Source of the DNA: Rubrivirga sp. SAORIC476
Lineage (GTDB): Bacteria; Bacteroidota; Rhodothermia; Rhodothermales; Rubricoccaceae
DNA length: 64,000 nucleotides
Direction: 5' to 3'
Assembly (NCBI RefSeq): GCF_002283555.1
Contig: NZ_MVOI01000003.1
Location: 1,166,798-1,230,797 of the forward strand
The position numbers and the translations under genes were made by a program. Below, piece after piece: positions 1-8,118 of this stretch; the stretch's first letter is position 1; every line of letters starts with the position of its first letter. The notes under the pieces were generated by a model. The model was not told the DNA's origin. It worked only from the letters and a program-made list of their open reading frames with translations, and made no database searches.

Positions 1-831
1 GCCGCCGCGCTGGCGGAGCGCGTCGAGCAGGCGCTGCCGGATGGGCGCATCGGCGACCACCGAGCGCTCGGTGGAGCAGAGGGTCCCCCAGTCGAACGAG
101 GTGCCTGTCAGGATGTCGGCCGCCGCCTTCTCCACGTTGGCGCTGCGGTCGACGTAGGCCGGCACGTTGCCCGAGCCGACGCCGTAGGCGGGCTTGCCCT
201 TCGAGTAGGCCGCGCGGACCATCGGCCCGCCGCCGGTGGCCAGGATCACGTCGGTCTCCGGGTGCTCCAGGAGCGCGTTCGTCCCGGCAAGCGTGACCCC
301 GCCTTCGCCGCCACCGAGGCAGGCGATCAGGCCCTCGGGTGCGCCCGCGGCGACCGCCGCCTCGGCGACCACGCGGGTCGCCTCGATCGTGCAGCGGACG
401 GCGCTCGGGTGCGGGCTCATCACGATCCCGCAGCGTGCCTTGACCGAGATGATCGCCTTGTAGAAGGCCGTCGCGGTCGGGTTGGTCGACGGCACGAGCG
501 CGGCCACCACGCCCATCGGGCTGGCGACGGTCCAGACGCTGCCGTCGTCGCTCTTGGCGATGACGCCGGCCGTCTTCATGCCCTCCATCCGCGCGGCCAG
601 CGTCCGGGTCGCGAAGAGGTTTTTCTGCTCCTTGCTCTCGGGCTTGCCGAAGCCGGTCTCGTCGTGGGCCATCTGCCCGAGCCGCTTCGCCTCGGCAGCC
701 CCGGCCTCGACCATGGCCGCAACGATGCGGTCCACGGTGGCCTGATCGGCGGTCTTGAACTGCTTGGTCGCGACGTGCGCCGCGTGGACGGCGTCGCGGG
801 CGTCCTGGATGGAGAGGAGGTCGGCGTCCAT
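1..831 (-). CDS. Acylating (CoA-dependent) aldehyde dehydrogenase, 3' end cut by window
   Basis: The minus-strand frame is open from an ATG at 831 to the window edge and gives the first 277 residues of an EutE/AdhE-type acylating aldehyde dehydrogenase. The family converts an aldehyde plus CoA and NAD+ to acyl-CoA. The translation shows the hallmark SPHPSA segment near residue 140, the glycine-rich ILATGGGPMV, GVGSGNVPAYVDR, and the catalytic cysteine in FDWGTLCSTERS near residue 256. The N-terminus begins at the usual enzyme start (MDADLLSIQDARDAV), so there is no obvious N-terminal encapsulation peptide. The substrate (acetaldehyde, propanal, sulfoacetaldehyde or other) cannot be read from this part. 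The gene diverges from the ATPase gene at 1091. It may belong functionally with the rpiB/pduL-like pair at 11511-12841; that link is inference. Confidence 0.88.
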   Translation of the reverse strand, partial: MDADLLSIQDARDAVHAAHVATKQFKTADQATVDRIVAAMVEAGAAEAKRLGQMAHDETGFGKPESKEQKNLFATRTLAARMEGMKTAGVIAKSDDGSVWTVASPMGVVAALVPSTNPTATAFYKAIISVKARCGIVMSPHPSAVRCTIEATRVVAEAAVAAGAPEGLIACLGGGEGGVTLAGTNALLEHPETDVILATGGGPMVRAAYSKGKPAYGVGSGNVPAYVDRSANVEKAAADILTGTSFDWGTLCSTERSVVADAPIRQRLLDALRQRGG

Positions 832-1090
832 GGAGCATCGGGCGGGCGGGCCGAAAGGTACCCCGGCCGATGGGCGCTCCCGGCGTCGCCTCGGCGTGAC
901 GGCTTCCTTCCGTGGACGGCGGGCAGGGCGCGGACGGATCCCAGTCCGTACCGTGGGGTTACGGGACCGCCGGGGACCGCTACGACTCACCCCGCGCGAG
1001 TCACCCGTTCACCGTTCATACGGGGTCGAATGTAAAATCATGGCGGTGGCACGCCGTTTGCCGTCCCCTGTGCGCGACTCTCTCTCGACC
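832..1090. other. Divergent intergenic region
   Basis: This is the 259-base gap between the divergently transcribed aldehyde dehydrogenase and the RecA-like ATPase gene, and presumably holds both promoters. An A/T-richer patch around 1025-1041 (gaatgtaaaatca) stands out against the GC-rich background. I cannot assign a -10/-35 pair with confidence and see no riboswitch or strong hairpin. Confidence 0.35.
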
Positions 1091-2686
1091 ATGACCGCCG
1101 CCACCCCCTCCCCCTCCGGCCTCGCCGCCGTCGACCGCCAGTGGGGCGGGCTGGCGGCCGGGCGCACCTACCTCCTCGTCGGCCGTGCGGGCGCCGGGCG
1201 TTCCGCGCTCGCCTTGCAGACGGTCCGCGCTGCTGCGGATGCGGGCCAGCGCTGCCTCGTCATCTCGCCGCGCTCGCCCGACGAGCTCGTCGAGGTGGGG
1301 CACGAGGTCGGCCTGGACCTGGCCGCGGCCCACACGGCGGGCACGCTCCGTCTGCTTCGCATTCCGAAAGCCGCGGACCTCGCCGCGCGCGGCTCCGAGG
1401 GCCTGGCGAAGTCGTACCGCGACCTCGTCGCCCTGGTCGCCTCCGACGACCCGGCGCGCGTCGTCATCGAGGACTTTACGCCGCTCGTCCAGTTCGACAC
1501 GTTCGAGCGCTTCCACGACGCCTTCGCCGGGCTCGTCGGCGCGCTCCGCGAACAGGGCGTGACGCTCGTCATCGGCCTGGGCGACCCGGCCAACGACGCC
1601 TCCCGCCGCCTCCTCGACGTGGTCGAGGGGCTGGTCGACGGCACCATCCACCTCGGCGCTGGGGGCGACCTCGTGCTGGGCACGCCCGGCCGGGCCGACT
1701 ACCCATCCAACGACGGCGCATCGGTCGATGCCGTGCCGCCGCCCGCTCCGGAACCGCCAGCGGCCGTCGCACTGCCTGCGCCGCCCGCTCCCGCGCCGTC
1801 GCCCCTGCCGGATCCGGTCGCCGCCGAGCCAGAACCGACGGCGTTCGCACCCGCCCCGACCTCGTCGGAGCCGCCCTCGCCGGAGCCCGCCAGCCCGGAT
1901 CACTCGACGACATTCGCGCCCAGCCCGGCTGGCGAGCCGGAATCGTCCTTCGCCCCCCCCTTCGCCCCGGAGACCTCCGCACCGACGGTCCCGCCCGAGC
2001 CTTCGGCGCCCTCTTTTCCCCCCGCGCCGCAGAGCGCGCCGGCTCCCTCTGCCTCGGGCGAACCGCCGTACACCGACGTCGTCGCGCCGCCGCCGCCCGA
2101 CCCGTCGCTGCTGGCCCCCTCGGCCGACGCGTTCGGCAACGACGCCGCGGACGCCCTCTTCGCACAGGGGTACCTCGCCGACTCGCGAGGCAGCGCGCTG
2201 AGCGCGCCTCCGGCCGCACCTGCGATGCCGTCGCTGCCAGCGATGCCGCCCGGCCTGCCAGCATTCGCGCCCCTCGGCGGGAGCGTCCCCACGAGCGCCC
2301 CCGACCCCGGCATCGCCTTTCGGACGGCTCTCGACGCGGCCTTCGCGAGTCGTGGGACGACGCCGTTCGTGGTGATCGCCCTCCGCATGGACCCGGCCGT
2401 CCCCGACGCCACGCACTTCGACACCGTCGAGGCGGGCCTTCGCTCGGGCCTCCGCCCCACCGACCGCCTCCTCGTCGATGCGCCCCGCAAGCGCGCGGCC
2501 GTCGTCCTGCCCGACTCGGGGCCCGACGCCGCCCAGGCGCTCTTCGGGAGCCTTCAGGCCCACCTCCGCACCACACTCGGTGCGGACGCCGAGCGCGTCC
2601 TCCAGTCGGTCGGCGCGGTGACCGTGCCGGACGGGCAGCCGTTCCAGACCTCCGCCGAGTTGGTCAACTACGCCTTTGAGGGGTAG
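1091..2686 (+). CDS. RecA/KaiC-like P-loop ATPase with Pro/Ala-rich linker and GGDEF-like C-terminal domain
   Basis: A 531-residue protein in three parts. Residues 10-210 resemble a RecA/KaiC/GvpD-type ATPase: a P-loop GRAGAGRS at 31-38 and a Walker B-like strand VVIEDFTPL near 123. The P-loop has arginine where the consensus has lysine. Residues about 215-410 are a low-complexity Pro/Ala/Ser linker. Residues about 415-531 (LRPTDRLLVD...AAVVLPDSG) resemble a degenerate nucleotidyl-cyclase (GGDEF) fold without a GGDEF signature. I chose the ATG at 1091 because homology-like sequence starts directly after it; an in-frame ATG at 1040 would add 17 residues. The role is unknown; a regulatory or signalling ATPase is plausible. 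It has no signal peptide, so it is probably cytoplasmic. Confidence 0.7.
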   Translation: MTAATPSPSGLAAVDRQWGGLAAGRTYLLVGRAGAGRSALALQTVRAAADAGQRCLVISPRSPDELVEVGHEVGLDLAAAHTAGTLRLLRIPKAADLAARGSEGLAKSYRDLVALVASDDPARVVIEDFTPLVQFDTFERFHDAFAGLVGALREQGVTLVIGLGDPANDASRRLLDVVEGLVDGTIHLGAGGDLVLGTPGRADYPSNDGASVDAVPPPAPEPPAAVALPAPPAPAPSPLPDPVAAEPEPTAFAPAPTSSEPPSPEPASPDHSTTFAPSPAGEPESSFAPPFAPETSAPTVPPEPSAPSFPPAPQSAPAPSASGEPPYTDVVAPPPPDPSLLAPSADAFGNDAADALFAQGYLADSRGSALSAPPAAPAMPSLPAMPPGLPAFAPLGGSVPTSAPDPGIAFRTALDAAFASRGTTPFVVIALRMDPAVPDATHFDTVEAGLRSGLRPTDRLLVDAPRKRAAVVLPDSGPDAAQALFGSLQAHLRTTLGADAERVLQSVGAVTVPDGQPFQTSAELVNYAFEG

Positions 2687-2731
2687 CCGTCGGCCTCGAT
2701 GCCGAGACGAGGCGGGTCACCTCGCTCCAGA

Positions 2732-3505
2732 CTACCGGAACGGCTTGTCGCGGCTGAGCGTCGCCACCAGGTCGTCCACGCCGACCGGGCCGTGGCGGTA
2801 CACGAACGGCTCGCCGAAGTCGGCCCCGATGCGATAGCCGTAGGTGCGGGCGCGGGCCTCGACCCACTTCAGGAAGCGCGGGTTCGAGATGTAAGTCTCC
2901 GGGCCGTCGTCGCCCTCGGTGCCGGGCTGGTAGAACTGGCTCTCGAAGGCGAGGAGCGCCTTCATCCGCCGCTCCCAGACGCTCGACACGTCGACCACGA
3001 ACGTCGGCTCCACGTCGAGGGCCTGGAGGTAGTGGAGGACGTGGTGCGGGCGCCACGGCTCCTGCGGCGTCCCGTCGTCCTCGAACGACTCGATCTTGGC
3101 GAGGCCGCTGTAGAAGAGGGCGTCGACGGCGAGCGCGGTGGCGTCGCCGTGGTCCGGGTGGCGGACGTGCTCGGCGGTGATCAGCACGATCGGCGGCCGG
3201 TGCCGACGGATGGACCGGATCAGGGCCAGTTGGTTGGCCTTCGTGTTCTGGATGTCGCCGTCGGGCAGGCCGAGGTTCTCGCGGACGCTCAGGCCCAGGA
3301 TCTCGGCGGCGGCGGCGGCCTCCTGCATCCGCCCCTCGGGGGTGCCGCGCGTGCCCAGTTCGCCACGCGTGAAGTCCACGATACCGGTCCGGTACCCCTG
3401 GTCGGCCAGCAGGCACATCGTGCCCCCTGCGCAGAGTTCGACGTCGTCGGGGTGAGCAGCGAGGGCGAGCACGTCCAGCGGACGGTGCGTGTCGGAGTCG
3501 GTCAT
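2732..3505 (-). CDS. bshB1: Bacillithiol biosynthesis deacetylase BshB1
   Basis: A 257-residue PIG-L/LmbE-family zinc-dependent N-deacetylase. It removes acetate from GlcNAc-malate, the second step of bacillithiol synthesis. The metal-binding AHPDDVE motif lies at residues 17-23 and the second HPDH motif at 116-119, both in the usual BshB1 spacing; FTRGELGTRG and SQFY are also typical. The length matches the family. bshA and bshC are not in this window, as is common for dispersed bsh genes. The gene converges on the ATPase gene ending at 2686, with only a weak GCCTCG/CGAGGC stem between them. A paralogue acting on other acetylated sugars is the main alternative, but the motifs favour BshB1. 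Confidence 0.9.
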   Translation of the reverse strand: MTDSDTHRPLDVLALAAHPDDVELCAGGTMCLLADQGYRTGIVDFTRGELGTRGTPEGRMQEAAAAAEILGLSVRENLGLPDGDIQNTKANQLALIRSIRRHRPPIVLITAEHVRHPDHGDATALAVDALFYSGLAKIESFEDDGTPQEPWRPHHVLHYLQALDVEPTFVVDVSSVWERRMKALLAFESQFYQPGTEGDDGPETYISNPRFLKWVEARARTYGYRIGADFGEPFVYRHGPVGVDDLVATLSRDKPFR

Positions 3506-3599
3506 GGCGAGGGAGGGGCGTCGGCTCCCAACGCCCAGCGCGCGGCGACGATTCCACCCCGCCCAGCGCGGCGCCGAGGCGGGCCCGTTCGGCAGGCGC

Positions 3600-4253
3600 C
3601 TACTGCCGCTCGAAGGTCAGCGTGCCGACGGTCGTGCCCGCCAGCGGGCTGTAGGTCGCCTCGGCGATGGGCGCGCGCATGGCGCGGGCCGCGTTCTCGG
3701 CCGTGTAGGTCGCCCCGTCGTCGGTGCCTGCGTCGTAGACCACGAGGTCGACCTCGACGCGGTCGGCCCAGCCGTCGCCCTCGCGGAGGTCCAGCCGGTC
3801 GACGCCGACGAACCAGTCGGGGCTGGGTGCCAGCATGGTCACGACGGAGGCGAGCGGACGCAGCGAGGTCACGGTCAGTTCGGCGGTCGCCGTGCCCGGT
3901 GAGACGCCCACGATGCCGCCCTCGACGAACGTGGCCGTCGAGACGCCCATCGCCTCGACCTCCGCGCGGAGGGTCGCCACGGCGCCGGTCTCGGCCATCG
4001 ACCGGATCCCCTCGGTCGCGGTGCCGCCGACCTCCCAGAGCGTCACGTCGGGCGCGTGGGTGGCGCCGGTGAGCGGCGAGAAGTGGGCGCTACTCCCGGG
4101 AAAGTCATTCGGGTGGGTGTCCGCGCTCCACGTCGCGTCGAACGTCACGGTGTAGGTCGCCGGCGCGCGCACCGGATCCGGGTCTGCCTCGGGAATCACC
4201 TCAGCGGTGTCGCAGCCGACGAGGAGGACGGCGAGGAGGAGGAGCAGGCGCAT
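3600..4253 (-). CDS. Spondin-domain lipoprotein
   Basis: A 217-residue exported protein starting MRLLLLLAVLLVGC, with a lipobox cysteine at residue 14. The frame stays open upstream to 4391, but this ATG gives a clean type II signal peptide. The body (TYTVTFDATWSADTHPNDFPG, AHFSPLTGATH, PSPDWFVGVDRLDL) matches the spondin_N fold found in bacterial surface lipoproteins. The ligand or role in bacteria is not established. It diverges from the photolyase-like gene starting at 4390. Confidence 0.8.
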   Translation of the reverse strand: MRLLLLLAVLLVGCDTAEVIPEADPDPVRAPATYTVTFDATWSADTHPNDFPGSSAHFSPLTGATHAPDVTLWEVGGTATEGIRSMAETGAVATLRAEVEAMGVSTATFVEGGIVGVSPGTATAELTVTSLRPLASVVTMLAPSPDWFVGVDRLDLREGDGWADRVEVDLVVYDAGTDDGATYTAENAARAMRAPIAEATYSPLAGTTVGTLTFERQ

Positions 4254-4389
4254 GGGGAGGGAGGCAAAGCGTGGAGCGTTGACGCACGACGGGCACGATC
4301 TCGTACGCCGACGGGGCACTTCCTGATCGGCGGGGGCTGGGCGAACCCGCCCGGAGCCGCCGGGTTGCCCCGGCCCGGCCTCCCGACCC

Positions 4390-5880
4390 ATGACCGTCGC
4401 CCTCGTCTACCCCAACCAGCTCTTCGCCGACCACCCGGCCCTCGACGGGGCCGACCGCGTGGTGCTCCACGAGGACGACCTGTTCTTCCGCGACGAGCAG
4501 TACCCGGCCCGCAATCACAAGCTGCGGCTCGTGCTCCACCGCGCCTCGATGCAGCGCTACGCCGCGCACCTCCGCGACGCCGGGCACGAGGTCGAGGTCG
4601 TGGCCTGGGCGGACCGCGTCTCGACAGCCGCTCTCCTCGCCCGGCTGGCAGACGACGGGGCCGAGACCGTCCGCCTGTGCGAGCCGGTCGACTTCATCCT
4701 GGAAAAGCGCCTCCACGCAGCCGCCGAGGCGGCCGGGGTGGACCTCGACATCCTCGACACGCCGCTCTTCCTGACGATGCGCGCCGAGAACGCGGCTTTC
4801 TTCGAGGGCCGGAAGCGGTACTTCATGGCCGACTATTACAAGCACCAGCGCCGCCGCCTCGGCATTCTGGTGGACGACGACGGGGAGCCCGCGGGCGGCC
4901 AGTGGAGCTTCGACCACGACAACCGCGAAACACTGACCAAGGCGATACTGGCGGAGGTCCCCCCGCTGCCCGAGGTCGAGCAGGACGCCGTGATCGAGGA
5001 GGCCCAGGCCTACGTCGAGGAGCACTTCCCCGACCACGTCGGCGCGAGCGGGCCGCTCCCCTACCCGACCACCCACGACGGGGCGGCGGAGTGGCTGGCC
5101 GCGTTCGTGGCCCAGCGCTTCGAGCGGTTCGGACCCTACGAGGACGCCATCGAGCCGGGACACTCGGCGCTCTACCACGCCGTCCTGACGCCCGTCCTCA
5201 ACGTCGGGCTGGTGACCCCGCAGCAGGTGTTGGACGCCGTGCTCGGGGCCGACGGCATCCCACTGAACTCCCTGGAGGGATTCGTCCGTCAGGTCATCGG
5301 GTGGCGCGAGTACATGCGGGCGCTCTACGACCTGGAGGGCGTCCCGCTGCGGACGGCCAACGTCTGGGGCTTCGACCGCGACCTCCCCGACGCGTGGTAC
5401 GACGGCACGACCGGCCTGGCACCCGTGGACGACGTGATCCCGCGCGTCCTCCAGACCGGCTATGCCAACCACATCGAGCGGCTGATGGTGCTCGGCGGCG
5501 CGCTCTTCCTGACCCGCATCCACCCTCAGCAGGTGTACCGCTGGTTCATGGAGCTGTTCGTGGATGCCTACGACTGGGTGATGGTGCCCAACGCGTACGG
5601 CATGAGCCAGCACGCCGCCGGTCCGCTCCTGACCACGAAGCCCTACATGTCGGGCTCGAACTACCTCCGCAAGATGAGCCACTACCCGCGCGGCGGCTGG
5701 GAGGCCGAGTGGGACGGCCTCTACTGGACCTTCCTCCGCGACTACCGCGAGCCGATCGAGGGCTACCACCGCATGGCGATGATCACCGGCCACCTCGACC
5801 GGATGGGCGAGGACAAGATGGCCGCCCACGAAGCAGCGGCAGACCGGTACCTGAAGCGAATCGGTATCGACGACGCCTGA
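4390..5880 (+). CDS. PhrB/FeS-BCP-type cryptochrome/photolyase-related protein lacking the cluster cysteines
   Basis: A 496-residue member of the deoxyribodipyrimidine photolyase-related family, whose characterised bacterial members repair (6-4) photoproducts using FAD and carry a [4Fe-4S] cluster. Diagnostic segments are MTVALVYPNQLF at the start, RNHKLRLVLHRASM, YANHIERLMVLGG, YRWFMELFVDAYDWVM and YGMSQHAAGPLLTTKPY near residues 410-425. Only one cysteine is present in the whole protein (in RLCEPVDF near residue 97), so the four cluster-ligating cysteines of PhrB are absent: LGGALFLTRI and GGWEAEWDGLYW replace the usual Cys-bearing stretches. FAD binding may be intact, but repair activity is uncertain. 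A palindromic repeat follows at 5900. Confidence 0.85.
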   Translation: MTVALVYPNQLFADHPALDGADRVVLHEDDLFFRDEQYPARNHKLRLVLHRASMQRYAAHLRDAGHEVEVVAWADRVSTAALLARLADDGAETVRLCEPVDFILEKRLHAAAEAAGVDLDILDTPLFLTMRAENAAFFEGRKRYFMADYYKHQRRRLGILVDDDGEPAGGQWSFDHDNRETLTKAILAEVPPLPEVEQDAVIEEAQAYVEEHFPDHVGASGPLPYPTTHDGAAEWLAAFVAQRFERFGPYEDAIEPGHSALYHAVLTPVLNVGLVTPQQVLDAVLGADGIPLNSLEGFVRQVIGWREYMRALYDLEGVPLRTANVWGFDRDLPDAWYDGTTGLAPVDDVIPRVLQTGYANHIERLMVLGGALFLTRIHPQQVYRWFMELFVDAYDWVMVPNAYGMSQHAAGPLLTTKPYMSGSNYLRKMSHYPRGGWEAEWDGLYWTFLRDYREPIEGYHRMAMITGHLDRMGEDKMAAHEAAADRYLKRIGIDDA

Positions 5881-5899
5881 GATCCAGCCTCGATGATGC

Positions 5900-5929
5900 G
5901 GTAGGGGCGTATCGCAATACGCCCCTACC
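5900..5929. repeat. 30-bp palindrome, copy 1 (REP-like)
   Basis: A perfect 13-bp inverted repeat: arm GGTAGGGGCGTAT at 5900-5912, loop CGCA, complementary arm at 5917-5929. It lies between the converging photolyase-like gene (ends 5880) and guaA (ends 6013), so it can act as a bidirectional terminator. A related copy with 25 of 30 identical bases is at 56227-56256. Confidence 0.75.
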
Positions 5930-6012
5930 CAGCACCGCCGTCACCCCGGGCACGCCACCGGCGTGTCCCGACGGGTGATCCCACCTCGGACGCGCCGCCG
6001 AGGCGGGCGGGG

Positions 6013-7599
6013 TCACTCCCACTCGATGGTCGCGGGCGGCTTGGACGAGATGTCGTACGCGACGCGGTTGATGCCGCGCACCTCGTTGATGATGCGGTTC
6101 GACGCCCGGCCCAAGACCTCGTACGGGAGCCGCGCCCAGTCGGCCGTCATGCCGTCCGTCGACGTGACAGCGCGGAGCGTGACCGCCTGCTCGTAGGTGC
6201 GGTAGTCGCCCATCACGCCGACGCTCTTGATCGGCAGCAGCACTGCGAAGGCCTGCCAGACGTCGTCGTAGGTGCCCGACGTGACGAGTTCGTCGAGCCA
6301 GATCGTGTCGGCCTGGCGGAGCAGGTCGCAGGCCTCGCGCGTGACCGGACCGAGCACGCGGACGGCCAGGCCGGGGCCGGGGAACGGGTGCCGCTTGATG
6401 ATGGCCTCGGGCACACCCAGCTCGCGGCCGACCGCGCGGACCTCGTCCTTGAACAGCTCGCGGAACGGCTCGACGAGTTCGAAGCCCAGCTTCTCGGGCA
6501 GCCCGCCGACGTTGTGGTGCGTCTTGATGGTCGCGCTCGGGCCCTTGAAGCTGACCGACTCGATCACGTCCGGGTAGAGCGTGCCCTGCGCCAGGAAACG
6601 CGGCTTGTGGCCGAGGCGCTCCGTCACCTTCTCGGTCTCCGCCTGGAAGACCTCGATGAACGTCGCCCCGATGATCTTGCGCTTCTGCTCCGGGTCGGCG
6701 ACGTCGGCCAGCCGGTCGAGGAACAGGTCGGACGCATCGACGGCGACCAGGTCGAGGTCGAAGCCCTCGGCGAACGTGTGCTGGACCTGCTCGAACTCGC
6801 CCGCGCGCAGCAGCCCGTTGTCCACGAACACGCACGTCAGCTGGTCGCCGATGGCCTTGTGCAAGAGCGCCGCCGCCACCGACGAGTCGACGCCGCCGCT
6901 CAACCCCAGGATCACGTGGTCGTCGCCGACCTGCTCGCGGATGGCCTCGACCTTCTCGTCGATGAACGAGCCCGTCGTCCAGTCGCCGCGGAGGTCGCAG
7001 ACCTCGGTGACGAAGTTGCCCAGGATGGCCGCGCCGTGCTCGGTGTGGACCACCTCGGGGTGGAACTGGACACCGTAGATCGGGCCGTGGCCCGAGTCCG
7101 GCTCGGCGGCGACGGCGGCGATGGGCGCGTTGTCGGTCGCCGCGACCGCGCGGAAGCCGGCCGGCAGTTTCGTCAGGTGGTCGCCGTGGCTCATCCAGAC
7201 GACCGAGCCCTCGGGGACGCCGCGGAACAGCTCGTTCTCCTCGTGCGACACGATCGGCGACCGCCCGAACTCGCGGTGGTCGCTCGGCTCGACGCTCCCG
7301 CCGAGCGCGTGCGCCAGCGCCTGCAACCCGTAGCAGATGCCGAGCACCGGCACCTTGTCGTCGGTGCCGGGCTTCGTGAGCGCCAGCAGCGCCGGGTCCA
7401 GCTGGGGGCCGGCCTCGTCGTAGACCGACATCGGGCCGCCAGACAGGATCAGCCCGCTCGGCTCCAGCGCCGCGACCTCCGCGGCGGGCAGCGTGCAGGG
7501 GTGGATCTCGCAGTACACGCCCGCCTCGCGGACGCGCCGGGCGATCAACTGGGTCGTCTGGCTGCCGAAGTCCAGGATGACGACGGTTTCGTGGGTCAT
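6013..7599 (-). CDS. guaA: GMP synthase (glutamine-hydrolysing)
   Basis: A 528-residue enzyme that aminates XMP to GMP in purine synthesis using glutamine and ATP. The N-terminal class I amidotransferase domain (1-200) has the nucleophile cysteine in [16 protein letters not shown] and the catalytic His-Glu pair in [14 protein letters not shown]. The ATP-pyrophosphatase domain carries the PP-loop [14 protein letters not shown] near 235, and the C-terminal dimerisation domain ends [18 protein letters not shown]. Length and domain order are canonical. It is the last gene of a minus-strand run with gcvH, accC, accB and efp, but a strong hairpin at 7621-7649 separates it from gcvH, so it probably has its own promoter. 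Confidence 0.98.
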   Translation of the reverse strand: MTHETVVILDFGSQTTQLIARRVREAGVYCEIHPCTLPAAEVAALEPSGLILSGGPMSVYDEAGPQLDPALLALTKPGTDDKVPVLGICYGLQALAHALGGSVEPSDHREFGRSPIVSHEENELFRGVPEGSVVWMSHGDHLTKLPAGFRAVAATDNAPIAAVAAEPDSGHGPIYGVQFHPEVVHTEHGAAILGNFVTEVCDLRGDWTTGSFIDEKVEAIREQVGDDHVILGLSGGVDSSVAAALLHKAIGDQLTCVFVDNGLLRAGEFEQVQHTFAEGFDLDLVAVDASDLFLDRLADVADPEQKRKIIGATFIEVFQAETEKVTERLGHKPRFLAQGTLYPDVIESVSFKGPSATIKTHHNVGGLPEKLGFELVEPFRELFKDEVRAVGRELGVPEAIIKRHPFPGPGLAVRVLGPVTREACDLLRQADTIWLDELVTSGTYDDVWQAFAVLLPIKSVGVMGDYRTYEQAVTLRAVTSTDGMTADWARLPYEVLGRASNRIINEVRGINRVAYDISSKPPATIEWE

Positions 7600-7620
7600 G
7601 GCGGGCGGGGGAAACAGCGA

Positions 7621-7649
7621 AGGGTGCCGACGCGGTCCGTCGGCACCCT
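7621..7649 (-). terminator. Hairpin between gcvH and guaA
   Basis: A perfect 11-bp stem (AGGGTGCCGAC at 7621-7631, complementary arm 7639-7649) with a 7-base loop, just downstream of the gcvH stop on the minus strand. It is not followed by an evident U-tract. It probably ends or attenuates the efp-accBC-gcvH transcript. Confidence 0.6.
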
Positions 7650-7671
7650 CGGAAGGTGGAGCGGTCGGCGG

Positions 7672-8055
7672 CTAGGCGCCGATCATCTCTTTGTACTCGT
7701 CGGCCGAGAGGAGGCCGGCCACGTCGTCCGCGTTGGCGGGGCGGACCTTGACCATCCAGCCGTCGCCGTAGGGGTCGCCGTTGACCGACTCGGGCGCGCC
7801 GTCGAGGTCCTCGTTGATCGCCTCGATGGTGCCTGCGATGGGCGCGAACAGCTCGCTGACCGTCTTGACCGCCTCGACGGTCCCGAGCGAGCCCTCGGCG
7901 TCAACCTCGGTGCCCTCGGCCTCCAGTTCCACGAACACGATGTCGCCCAGCTCGCCCTGGGCGTAGTCCGTGATGCCGATGACCGCGAGGCCGTCGTCGT
8001 CGAGGCGGACCCACTCGTGGTCCTTGGTGTAGCGGAGGTCGGAGGGGAAGTCCAT
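7672..8055 (-). CDS. gcvH: Glycine cleavage system H protein
   Basis: A 127-residue lipoyl-carrier protein of the glycine cleavage complex; it shuttles the aminomethyl group between the P and T proteins. The lipoylation site is Lys64 in GTVEAVKTVSELF, and the family start (YTKDHEWVRL) and ITDYAQGELGDIVFVEL are present. Length is normal. No gcvP, gcvT or lipoylation gene is in the window. It follows accC in the same direction, 63 bases downstream, across an inverted repeat (8060-8116). Confidence 0.97.
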   Translation of the reverse strand: MDFPSDLRYTKDHEWVRLDDDGLAVIGITDYAQGELGDIVFVELEAEGTEVDAEGSLGTVEAVKTVSELFAPIAGTIEAINEDLDGAPESVNGDPYGDGWMVKVRPANADDVAGLLSADEYKEMIGA

Positions 8056-8059
8056 GGGT

Positions 8060-8116
8060 GGTTCAGGGTTCGGGGTTCAGGGTTCGCGAGGTGTGGGGCC
8101 TTGAGAACCCTGAACC
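8060..8116. repeat. Iterated GGTTCAGGGTTC inverted repeat
   Basis: The 12-mer GGTTCAGGGTTC occurs twice directly (8060-8071 and 8074-8085) and once inverted (GAACCCTGAACC, 8105-8116), allowing a 12-bp stem. It lies between accC and gcvH, immediately before the gcvH start. It could be a processing or attenuation structure within the operon, or a mobile low-complexity repeat. Confidence 0.65.
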
Positions 8117-8118
8117 GA

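Noticed and set aside
8060-8116. GGTTCAGGGTTC repeats as a tRNA T-loop or telomere-like array
   Set aside because: No cloverleaf can be drawn, and the units form a direct/inverted set rather than a tRNA; the repeat interpretation fits better.
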